A DNA stretch of 64,000 bases. Source: Mucilaginibacter sp. GTDB lineage: Bacteria > Bacteroidota > Bacteroidia > Sphingobacteriales > Sphingobacteriaceae. The translations under genes and the position numbers were made by a program. Below are positions 53,465-60,919 of this stretch, piece by piece (position 1 is the stretch's first letter; every line of letters starts with the position of its first letter). The DNA is taken from positions 1-64,000 of the forward strand of contig NZ_JAQBOF010000040.1 in the NCBI RefSeq assembly GCF_028288185.1, given 5' to 3'. The notes under the pieces are model-generated. The model saw only the letters and a program-made list of their open reading frames with translations. It made no database searches and was not told the origin of the DNA.

Positions 53465-53980
53465 ATGGACCAACTATTTGATTGCCCGATAGGTGCTATA
53501 GTAGCATTCGCTGGGCCTAAAGACAAAATTCCAACCAATTGGATTTATTGCAATGGTGCTTTGCTTGACAGAACGTTACCACAATATGCAGCGTTATTTA
53601 ACGCCATTGGCGACACATGGGGTGGCGATGGAGCAAACAAGTTTGCGCTGCCAGGTTTGCAAGGCTTGTTTTTAAGAGGAGTTTCTGACGATTCTGGCAT
53701 TGACCTCGAGGCAGGCGTTAGAGACAAATCAAGGCCGGACCTAAACAGCTCTGGCAATGGCGGCAACGCGGTAGGCTCTAAACAGCCGGACCAAGTGGCA
53801 AGTCATAATCACGCTGTAAACCCCGCACATAATTTTATGGATAATTCTATAGGTCCAAACTCTGTGGACGGCGGAGGCAACGTTAATTATGGGCCAATGC
53901 AAATAACCACCGCTAACTATGGCGGCAGCGAAACCAGGCCTAAAAACGCATACGTGTATTACATCATTAAATTCAAGTAA
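53465..53980 (+). CDS. Phage tail-collar domain protein
   Basis: A 171-residue protein whose first 75 residues match the tail-collar domain: CPIGAIVAFAGPKDKIPTNWIYCNG, LPQYAALFNAIGDTWGGDG and FALPGLQGLFLRGV. The remainder is Asn/Gly-rich with SHNHAVNPAHNF and ends ETRPKNAYVYYIIKFK, like the C-terminal part of short tail-fibre proteins. No other phage gene is near, so it has been taken into a host locus. It ends 3 bp before the metacaspase start. Confidence 0.85.
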   Translation: MDQLFDCPIGAIVAFAGPKDKIPTNWIYCNGALLDRTLPQYAALFNAIGDTWGGDGANKFALPGLQGLFLRGVSDDSGIDLEAGVRDKSRPDLNSSGNGGNAVGSKQPDQVASHNHAVNPAHNFMDNSIGPNSVDGGGNVNYGPMQITTANYGGSETRPKNAYVYYIIKFK

Positions 53981-53983
53981 ACC

Positions 53984-54793
53984 ATGGACAGGGCGTTATT
54001 AGTGGGTATTAATAAATACCCTACAGCACCATTAAATGGTTGCGTTAATGATATTGTTGACATGGCCGGCTTTCTTGTTGATAAACTAAGCTTTGGCAAT
54101 GACAATATCAGGTTATTGGTTAATGAGCGGGCTACAACTGATGCTATTATTGAAAGGTTGGGATGGTTGTTAACCGGAGTACAAAGCGGCGACAGGGTTT
54201 TGTTTTATTACAGTGGCCATGGTGTACAACTACCTACCCGGAACCCACAAGGCGAGGTAGACGGATTGGACGAAGCAATTTGTCCTGTCGACTTTGACTG
54301 GACCGACCAGCATGCAATCAGGGATAAAGACTTTCACAGGATATTTTCGGCGGTACCTGCCGGGGTTGAGTTTGTTTGGGTATCAGATTCTTGCCATTCG
54401 GCCGATTTAAGCAGGGAGTTTTTATTACCAGAAATCAAAATTAAAACAATCATCCCACCTGCGGACATCCAATGGCGGATAAACACGGCGATATCAAAAA
54501 AGGTCTCAACAATGGGATTTAAAAACGCCGCCGAGAGCTTGAATGTAGCCCTTGTATCCGGCTGCAAATCAGATCAAACATCAGCTGATGCGACCTTTAA
54601 TGCACGCGCAAACGGCGCGCTATCCTATTTTTTACTGCTGGAGTTAAAAAAAGCACAAGGCTTGAGTAAACCCCTCAATAAAATTGTCGAGAATGTGAAT
54701 AATACCCTACGTCAACAACGGTATGAACAACAGCCTCAAATAGAGGGCAGCATGTTTGTACAAAACAGGTCATTCCTGCAATCGGGAAGTTAA
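53984..54793 (+). CDS. Metacaspase (caspase family, peptidase C14)
   Basis: A 269-residue cysteine protease with only the catalytic domain. RALLVGINKYPTAPLNGCVND opens the p20 fold. The histidine is H79 in YYSGHGVQ and the nucleophile is C137 in VSDSCHSAD. VSGCKSDQTSADA and ARANGALSYFLL are the conserved C-terminal blocks of bacterial metacaspases, which cut after Arg or Lys. No signal peptide or fused effector domain is seen. Its upstream partners are a tail-collar protein (3-bp gap) and the 68-residue protein. Confidence 0.93.
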   Translation: MDRALLVGINKYPTAPLNGCVNDIVDMAGFLVDKLSFGNDNIRLLVNERATTDAIIERLGWLLTGVQSGDRVLFYYSGHGVQLPTRNPQGEVDGLDEAICPVDFDWTDQHAIRDKDFHRIFSAVPAGVEFVWVSDSCHSADLSREFLLPEIKIKTIIPPADIQWRINTAISKKVSTMGFKNAAESLNVALVSGCKSDQTSADATFNARANGALSYFLLLELKKAQGLSKPLNKIVENVNNTLRQQRYEQQPQIEGSMFVQNRSFLQSGS

Positions 54794-54826
54794 AAATCAA
54801 TCCTTATCAAATTAATACTAAGTATC

Positions 54827-55453
54827 ATGAAAAAAACAATGCTATTATTATGTATGCTGTTTACCAAAGCGGCTTTCTGTCAACAAGCCGACCTCAACAA
54901 GGTAACATTTGGTTTTGGCGCCGGTTATAGCCATACGTTCAACAAAGTGTACGATTATTCATTAACTACCGATGGGAATTATAATTTGAAAGCACAAGAA
55001 CTAAGCAAAAATGCTTTTGTAATTTCATCAGTAGTTATGGTTAAACTGGGTAAGATATTTGTTGATGATGGCAACCAATTATTTAAACAAAACACTACCA
55101 AGGGGGTCGCTAAGGCGCCTGCCGACCTCCTGGACCGGATGTCAGTCAATATTTCTTTAAATTTGATTAACGTAACGTCTGATGTGGCTTTTAACAAAAG
55201 CATTGACGGGGGATTGGGGTTAGGATATTTCCTTAGTGAGAATTTACAAGTTGCCTTGTTTTATGACATTACTCAAAAGCGCCAGTTGCGGGATTATGTC
55301 ATTAAATCTTATGAAAACCTTCCTGTACCCAGCAATGCTAATACAGTTTACAACGCTTTGGATCCCAATGATGATAAATTATTTTATAACAAAACAATAA
55401 GCGGGTTTTCGCTTAAACTGGTTTTCTCATTGGCTAATAAGAAAGACAAGTAA
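54827..55453 (+). CDS. Secreted outer-membrane-barrel-like protein
   Basis: A 208-residue protein with a signal peptide (MKKTMLLLCMLFTKAAFCQ) and alternating beta-type segments such as VTFGFGAGYSHTF, GGLGLGYFLSENLQVALFYDI and GFSLKLVFSLANK. This suggests a small outer-membrane beta-barrel. No named family recognised. It starts 34 bp after the metacaspase and probably closes that operon. Confidence 0.7.
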   Translation: MKKTMLLLCMLFTKAAFCQQADLNKVTFGFGAGYSHTFNKVYDYSLTTDGNYNLKAQELSKNAFVISSVVMVKLGKIFVDDGNQLFKQNTTKGVAKAPADLLDRMSVNISLNLINVTSDVAFNKSIDGGLGLGYFLSENLQVALFYDITQKRQLRDYVIKSYENLPVPSNANTVYNALDPNDDKLFYNKTISGFSLKLVFSLANKKDK

Positions 55454-55503
55454 TTAATTACGCAAATTTAAAACAGAAATGCTATCCAAATGTAATTGAT
55501 CAC

Positions 55504-56583
55504 ATGCGCAAACTACTTCAACGCCTGTTAACCAAACCTGTTATAGATTTGGCTAACAGGCTTTCTTCAAGGCCTGATAAAACGCAGGTGGATAAGGCGC
55601 TAAGCGATCTTTACCAAAATATCACTACTAACCCCGGCGAACGGGGGCAGGTAATTGAGTTCGATGCGGCAAAAGACCGTTTTATTATTTTATCAGATCA
55701 GCATAAAGGCGCACGCGATGGCTCTGATATTTTTGCCAAAGCCGCCAAAAACTATTTGGCGGCTTTAGATCATTATAACCATAAGAGGTTTCTTTATATC
55801 AACCTGGGCGATAGTGAGGAACTTTGGGAAAACATTTTCTTAACCATCAAAAGGCATAATAAAAACACATTTGAGGCCGAGAAGAAATTTTTAACCCGAG
55901 ATGCATTTATCAAAATATTTGGCAACCATGATCTGTATTGGGATAATGACCCGCTTGCTGCCATAAGCCTGATGCAAATTTACGGGCAGAAAGTAAAAAT
56001 ATATGAGGGCGCTATCTTGCAAACTATTATCGACCATAAAAAACTAAACATTTACCTAACCCACGGCCACCAGGGCGACTTGCAAAGCGATGGCAACTGG
56101 TTCAGCAAATGGTTTGTGTCTGATATTTGGGCACCGTTTCAATCCTACCTTCGTATTAACCCAAACACCCCGGCAAATAACGACCAGTTAAAGACAGATC
56201 ATAACCGTTTGATGTATGATTGGAGCTCGAAGCGAAAAAACACCTTATTAATCACCGGGCATACGCACCAGCCGGTGTTCCGCTCGTTAACCGAGTTGGA
56301 GGCGCTTTATGAAAAACTGTCGGCCGCTACCGGCGATAAGGCCGCGCAATTACAGGCAAAAATTGATAAGCTGCATTTAAAAGAATCGCGTCCACCCGAT
56401 TTTAAGGGTTATTTAGATACTTACTTTAACAGTGGCTGTTGTTGCTTTGATGATGGCGATATAACCGGCATTGAAATTGCCGATAGCTATATCCGCCTTA
56501 TTAAATGGGAATATAAAGGCAATAAAAGCGAACGCGTAGTGTTGGAAGAATGCCTGTTAAAAGATTTAAAGCTACAGCCTTAG
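55504..56583 (+). CDS. Calcineurin-like metallophosphoesterase
   Basis: A 359-residue phosphoesterase with the five metal-site blocks in order: FIILSDQHKG, NLGDSEELWE (GD), FGNHDLYWD (GNHD), LTHGHQGD and ITGHTHQPVF (GHTH). An insertion of about 60 residues precedes the last block. There is no signal peptide, so it is cytoplasmic. It is 50 bp after the barrel-like gene and could be read through from it. Substrate unknown. Confidence 0.9.
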   Translation: MRKLLQRLLTKPVIDLANRLSSRPDKTQVDKALSDLYQNITTNPGERGQVIEFDAAKDRFIILSDQHKGARDGSDIFAKAAKNYLAALDHYNHKRFLYINLGDSEELWENIFLTIKRHNKNTFEAEKKFLTRDAFIKIFGNHDLYWDNDPLAAISLMQIYGQKVKIYEGAILQTIIDHKKLNIYLTHGHQGDLQSDGNWFSKWFVSDIWAPFQSYLRINPNTPANNDQLKTDHNRLMYDWSSKRKNTLLITGHTHQPVFRSLTELEALYEKLSAATGDKAAQLQAKIDKLHLKESRPPDFKGYLDTYFNSGCCCFDDGDITGIEIADSYIRLIKWEYKGNKSERVVLEECLLKDLKLQP

Positions 56584-56632
56584 ATTTAGCGTTTCCATTG
56601 CTTAATTTCGAAGCTGGTTTTATAGCCCACGC

Positions 56633-57256
56633 GTGAAAAAATATATATCTAAATTTCATTACCTAACACAAGACCTGCCCAATCGCACCCATATTGAGCA
56701 GGCACAAATTGCCTGCGAGGCCGGGGCAAACTGGCTGCAGTATCGCTGCTTTACTAAAAATGATGACGAGCTGATTATTGAGATCAATCAAATTGCCGGC
56801 ATCTGCGATGATTGGGGCACTACATTAATCCTCACTAACCATTATCATTTACTGGATAAGGTAGACGCGCAAGGCGTACATATAGAAGACTTTGAAGCTG
56901 ATTTTGTCGCTATCCGTAATCAGATAGGCGAAGATAAAACGCTGGGTGCATCAGCAACGAACGTCAAACGTCTACTGACAACCCAAACTACCGGCGTGGT
57001 TGATTATTGCGGATACGGCCCATTTGCACATACCAATACCAAACCCAATGATAAGCCATTGCTAGGTTTTGAAGGATACCGGCAATTACAACGGCACCTA
57101 ATAAATATACCGGTCATCGCCGTAGGCGGCATACAACTGGCAGATGTTGAACCGCTATTGGAAACGGGTGTTTATGGCATTGCGGTATCGGCTGCGATTA
57201 ATTTAGCACTAGACCCAAGTCGGGCCTTTAAAGAAATTTACAGAAAAATATATTGA
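56633..57256 (+). CDS. thiE: Thiamine phosphate synthase
   Basis: Joins the thiazole and pyrimidine moieties of thiamine. The 207-residue TIM barrel shows FHYLTQDLPNRTHIEQAQIACEAGANWLQYR, TTLILTNHYHL, VHIEDFEAD, LGASATN, GYGPFAHTNTK and IAVGGIQLADV, giving the ThiE order of phosphate and Mg sites. The start is GTG at 56633. No other thi genes adjoin except the TPK-like gene 27 bp downstream. Confidence 0.85.
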   Translation: MKKYISKFHYLTQDLPNRTHIEQAQIACEAGANWLQYRCFTKNDDELIIEINQIAGICDDWGTTLILTNHYHLLDKVDAQGVHIEDFEADFVAIRNQIGEDKTLGASATNVKRLLTTQTTGVVDYCGYGPFAHTNTKPNDKPLLGFEGYRQLQRHLINIPVIAVGGIQLADVEPLLETGVYGIAVSAAINLALDPSRAFKEIYRKIY

Positions 57257-57283
57257 CAAGCATTACAACTAATCACTAACCCC

Positions 57284-57853
57284 ATGTCCTCTCACCACAT
57301 TGTTCGCGAAAAACAGGAGCCGGCCTTATTGGTACTAGGCTTGGATAACTTTGAGGATGAGCATTTGGGCCAATTATTAGAGTGGAGCCCAACTTTAATA
57401 ACCACGCCTTTTATTGCCGAGCAGCTAAACGCGTTTGGCATTAAGATAGACTGGGTATTAACCGATGATGCCGGCGAAGACCTTCAATCAGACATTAAAC
57501 ATTTACCCGTTGGCGATAACACCATAATTACTGCCGCCTTAAATTATTTAATAGCACAAGGCTACCCGGCGGTTAATATAGTGACCGATGAATTTGAGCT
57601 AAATAATTATCTGCCTTTTGCCGACAAAATAAACCTGGTGATGTTTTATGATCAGCAAAAAATATATGCGATCAACTCGGGTTTTAATAAATGGAAACCT
57701 GGGGGCGAACGCATTAAAATATTATCACCAGCAAATAACCTTAAAGCAAGCGGATTGGAAAAAACAGGCGATAACGAGTTTAAAACAATTTCCGATGGCT
57801 TTTTTAGTCTCGAATTTAATGCGCCGCTAATATTTATTGCAGAAATACTGTAA
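57284..57853 (+). CDS. Degenerate thiamine pyrophosphokinase-like protein
   Basis: A 189-residue protein that resembles thiamine pyrophosphokinase in outline: a Rossmann-like N-terminal half with IDWVLTDDAGEDL at the place of the catalytic GDxDS motif, and a C-terminal beta segment (KASGLEKTGDNEF, FFSLEFNAPLIFIAEIL) like the thiamine-binding domain. The motif is not intact, so activity is doubtful. It directly follows thiE, which supports a thiamine link. Annotated with caution. Confidence 0.55.
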   Translation: MSSHHIVREKQEPALLVLGLDNFEDEHLGQLLEWSPTLITTPFIAEQLNAFGIKIDWVLTDDAGEDLQSDIKHLPVGDNTIITAALNYLIAQGYPAVNIVTDEFELNNYLPFADKINLVMFYDQQKIYAINSGFNKWKPGGERIKILSPANNLKASGLEKTGDNEFKTISDGFFSLEFNAPLIFIAEIL

Positions 57854-57997
57854 CCTTTTACCCCTAAATACATCTATTATTATACTTGAATTTAAGTATA
57901 AACGTTATATATTGTGCTAATTAAACCGTTTGCAATTTTATAAGTCTAAAAAGTAGTAATCGGCACTATTAATGCTGATGAAATATTAACCAAAAAC

Positions 57998-59152
57998 ATG
58001 AAAAAGATATATAATAACGTAATTGGAATTGCTTTAGGCGCACTGATATGCCTGGGCCTGGCACTTCCGGCTCACGCACAAAGAGGCGGCGAGCATGCCG
58101 ATACTAAGACTTCGGGAGGAGGGTCAACCCCACCTCCGGCAGCGCCTGCACCACAGCGCCCTGCTCCGCAACCGGCGCAGCAACAGCCGCAAGTTCAGCG
58201 CAGTAATCCGCCACAACAGCAGCAACAACCGCAAGTTCAGCGCAGTAGCCCGCCACAGCAGCAGCAACAACCGCAAGTTCAGCGCAGCAACCCGCCACAA
58301 CAGCAGCAACAACCTCAAATGCAGCGCAGCAACCCGCAGCAGCAACAACAAAGCAATGGCTTTGGCAGTCAAAGAGGTACCAATGCAGCAGGAGGGTCTA
58401 CTACTTTTTCGCCCCGCGGACAGGAACACCAGCAGGAACAGGTTTTCAGGCCTGCTAACCCTAACGGTACCCGCCGTTACCCAGGTATAGGGCAAAGAAA
58501 TAATACCTATACGCCAAAAGGATATGGTGATTCATACCGTAGCGATGGTTACCGAAGCTATCCTGGTTTAGAATATGGCAGAAACCGTATTACAGTAAGG
58601 CCGCGTGGTTTTTATTATAATAACCGTGGTTATTACGGCACTTATTACAGACCTCAATTGGGCTTTAGCTTAAGTGTTTTACCTTACGGATATTATCCGT
58701 TTTATTTTGGGTCAGACCAATACTATTATAGCGATGGTTTGTATTACAGACAACAACAAGACAATACCTATAGTGTAGTTGAGCCTCCTCTTGGTGCAAT
58801 CATTAATAAATTACCCGCAAAAGCACAGGCAATTGCTATTAACGGCATGCAATACTATGAGTTAAATGGTGTTTATTACCAGCCAATTACCAAGGATGAC
58901 GGTACATTAGTTTACCAGATTGCAGGTAAAGACGGCGAGTTAAACACTGCCGATGTTGGCACCGCACAAGATGACCTGCCACAAGTTGGCGACTTGGTAG
59001 ATAACCTGCCGGAAGGCTGCAAGGTAATAAGACTTAACCACCAAAAATACTATGTATCGCAGGAAGGGTATTATTTCCAGGATGCGATTGATAGCAATGG
59101 CGACAAAGTATTTAAAATTGTAGGTACCCCAACTGACGCGCCGGGCAACTAA
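57998..59152 (+). CDS. DUF6515 family secreted protein with Q/P-rich repeats
   Basis: A 384-residue exported protein (signal ending LALPAHAQ). Residues 45-120 are Pro/Gln-rich with four 14-residue units (PQVQRSNPPQQQQQ). Next is a Tyr/Gly/Arg-rich middle part (RGYYGTYYRPQLGF, FGSDQYYYSDGLYYR). The C-terminal part has two repeats of the YYxxNGVYYQP type, near 285-300 and 345-360, that fit DUF6515. Likely a cell-surface protein. An 8-bp dyad (TTATACTT/AAGTATAA) lies about 100 bp upstream. Confidence 0.8.
   Translation: MKKIYNNVIGIALGALICLGLALPAHAQRGGEHADTKTSGGGSTPPPAAPAPQRPAPQPAQQQPQVQRSNPPQQQQQPQVQRSSPPQQQQQPQVQRSNPPQQQQQPQMQRSNPQQQQQSNGFGSQRGTNAAGGSTTFSPRGQEHQQEQVFRPANPNGTRRYPGIGQRNNTYTPKGYGDSYRSDGYRSYPGLEYGRNRITVRPRGFYYNNRGYYGTYYRPQLGFSLSVLPYGYYPFYFGSDQYYYSDGLYYRQQQDNTYSVVEPPLGAIINKLPAKAQAIAINGMQYYELNGVYYQPITKDDGTLVYQIAGKDGELNTADVGTAQDDLPQVGDLVDNLPEGCKVIRLNHQKYYVSQEGYYFQDAIDSNGDKVFKIVGTPTDAPGN
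58187..58354 (+). repeat. Four 42-bp in-frame repeats (Q/P-rich)
   Basis: Codons 64-119 of the DUF6515 gene form four 14-codon units with P-Q-[VM]-Q-R-S-[NS]-P followed by glutamines. CAG/CAA codons alternate, and the units differ by only a few bases, so length variation between strains is expected. Confidence 0.85.
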
Positions 59153-59175
59153 TAATTAATCGACATAAAATATAT

Positions 59176-59208
59176 AAAAGGGTGGGGGCTTAGGCTTTAG
59201 CCCTTTTT
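59176..59208 (+). terminator. Terminator after DUF6515 gene
   Basis: AAAAGGG (59176-59182) pairs with CCCTTTT (59201-59207), with an alternative inner GGGCT/AGCCC stem, followed by T. It lies 24 bp after the stop codon. Confidence 0.75.
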
Positions 59209-59542
59209 TGTTTTAAACATTATAGCTCTTGTAAAGGCATTCAAGAAAACACCGATACCCCCTGACGCTTATACACAGAAATAAAAGGATGTTTGTTTAA
59301 CGCGAGGGTGAAACAAAACAGGGCTGATCTGGCTTCATCAAAATCCTTTCCGTGATCAAAAGCAACCGGGTGTCTGTAGTGTTAAAACGAGTCGCTGTCC
59401 GAATGCCGCTGACTCGGATGATTATATAACGAAGCGATAAATAACAAAGCCCACCGTTACCATACCCACCCAATTACTCAAACTCACTCATGAAAAAGGG
59501 CTGCATTCTTAGCGGCCATTAGCGCTACTACTTATATAATAG
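59209..59542. other. Gene-free spacer, nothing recognised
   Basis: About 330 bp between the terminator and the end of murF. No ORF with family signatures, no tRNA cloverleaf and no strong dyad was seen. Confidence 0.5.
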
Positions 59543-60862
59543 TTAAAGCAACTCCACCAACCGCTCCAAGGCCATACCCCTCGACCCTTTAATCAGTATA
59601 GTTGAATTTCTTATAGGATGAGCCTTTAACGCGATCATAGCATCTTCGGCTGTTTCGTAAAAAAATATCTTTTGCCTTTCACCTTTTACCTTTTGCCTCA
59701 AAAATTCTTTGCCGATAAATATCCGCTCATCAACTTCTGTAACCAACGCTTTTTCTATAACAGCTTTATGTTCGGCAGCAGCCTCAGTACCCATTTCAAA
59801 CATATCGCCCAGGATTAAGATTTTACGGGTGGCGGTTATTTTACCGATGTTGTCGATAGCTACCATCATACTACTGGGGTTGGCGTTATAATAATCGCAT
59901 ATCAAAGTATTTGTAGCCGTCTGCACAATTTGCGAACGGTTATTTTTAGGTTGATAACCCTCAATACCCGCATTGATCTTGGTAACCGGCATTTTAAAAT
60001 AAACGCCCATACAGATAGCCGCTAATATATTATCCAGGTTATAAGCACCGGTTAATTGGGTTTTAACGCTGTAGCTTTCGCCCGAACTGTTATTGGTCCA
60101 ATCCAAAGAAAGTAACGGCGCGTTTTCTGTTATCTCGCCACTTACTAAATCGTCAATAGCATCCCCATAAAAAACAGGCGGAGTAGCAAACTTGCGTGCA
60201 GCCGCCATATCCATTAAAACAGAACTATTGCTATTTATAAAAGCGACCCCGCTATCCCGGCTCAAGAAATCATATAACTCGCCTTTTGCGATCTTCACTC
60301 CTTCAATACTACCGAACCCTTCCAGATGCGCCTTGCCTACATTAGTAATTAACCCATGCGTTGGTTGTGCAATGCTGCAAAGCAGTTCGATCTCTTTTAT
60401 ATGATTGGCGCCCATTTCAATAACCGCCATTTGGTGCGATGCATTGATACTTAAAATAGTTAATGGTACACCGATATGGTTATTCAAATTGCCCTGCGTA
60501 GCCAGCGTATTAAAATGTTGCGATAATACGGAGTTAATTAACTCTTTAGTAGTGGTTTTGCCATTAGTGCCGGTAAGGCCAATAACCGGGATGGTTAATT
60601 GTTTACGATGATAACGCGCCAGGTCTTGCAAGGTGGTTAGCACATCGGCAACCAATAAACACTGATTATTGTGCTTATAATCGGGGTTATCAATTACCGT
60701 ATACGCCGCGCCTGCTTCCAATGCTTGCTTGGCAAAGGTGTTGGCATCAAATTGAGCACCTTTAAGGGCGAAGAATAAACTGCCCGGGGCTATTTTACGG
60801 GTATCGGTAGTGATAACCGGGTGTTGCAGGTAGTGTTGATATAGTTGTTCCGTAGTTGTCAT
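59543..60862 (-). CDS. murF: UDP-N-acetylmuramoyl-tripeptide--D-alanyl-D-alanine ligase
   Basis: Adds D-Ala-D-Ala to the peptidoglycan precursor. The 439-residue Mur ligase has the N-terminal domain with TDTRKIAPGSLFFALKG, the ATP loop GLTGTNGKTTTKELI, NLNNHIGVPLT, VIEMGANHIKEIELL, and NVGKAHLEGFGSIEGV. The C-terminal domain has DYYNANPSSM and LGDMFEMG. It is not in a dcw cluster here; recQ is upstream across 57 bp in the same direction. Confidence 0.95.
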   Translation of the reverse strand: MTTTEQLYQHYLQHPVITTDTRKIAPGSLFFALKGAQFDANTFAKQALEAGAAYTVIDNPDYKHNNQCLLVADVLTTLQDLARYHRKQLTIPVIGLTGTNGKTTTKELINSVLSQHFNTLATQGNLNNHIGVPLTILSINASHQMAVIEMGANHIKEIELLCSIAQPTHGLITNVGKAHLEGFGSIEGVKIAKGELYDFLSRDSGVAFINSNSSVLMDMAAARKFATPPVFYGDAIDDLVSGEITENAPLLSLDWTNNSSGESYSVKTQLTGAYNLDNILAAICMGVYFKMPVTKINAGIEGYQPKNNRSQIVQTATNTLICDYYNANPSSMMVAIDNIGKITATRKILILGDMFEMGTEAAAEHKAVIEKALVTEVDERIFIGKEFLRQKVKGERQKIFFYETAEDAMIALKAHPIRNSTILIKGSRGMALERLVELL

Positions 60863-60919
60863 GCCATTAAAGTGTATTCAGGTGTACATAGGTACAGTAC
60901 AAAGTTACATATGGTAAAG

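Noticed and set aside
53465..53980. Tail-collar gene as evidence of a prophage
   Set aside because: No capsid, portal, terminase, tail tube, integrase or lysis gene is present on either side; it sits in a host-type operon with a metacaspase.
53984..54793. CRISPR-linked caspase (Craspase-type) system
   Set aside because: The protein lacks TPR or CHAT-type partner domains and there is no Cas effector or array in the window.
58095..58495. Open frames overlapping the Q/P-rich repeat on both strands
   Set aside because: They arise from the CAG/CAA repeat read in other frames and have no start context or family similarity.
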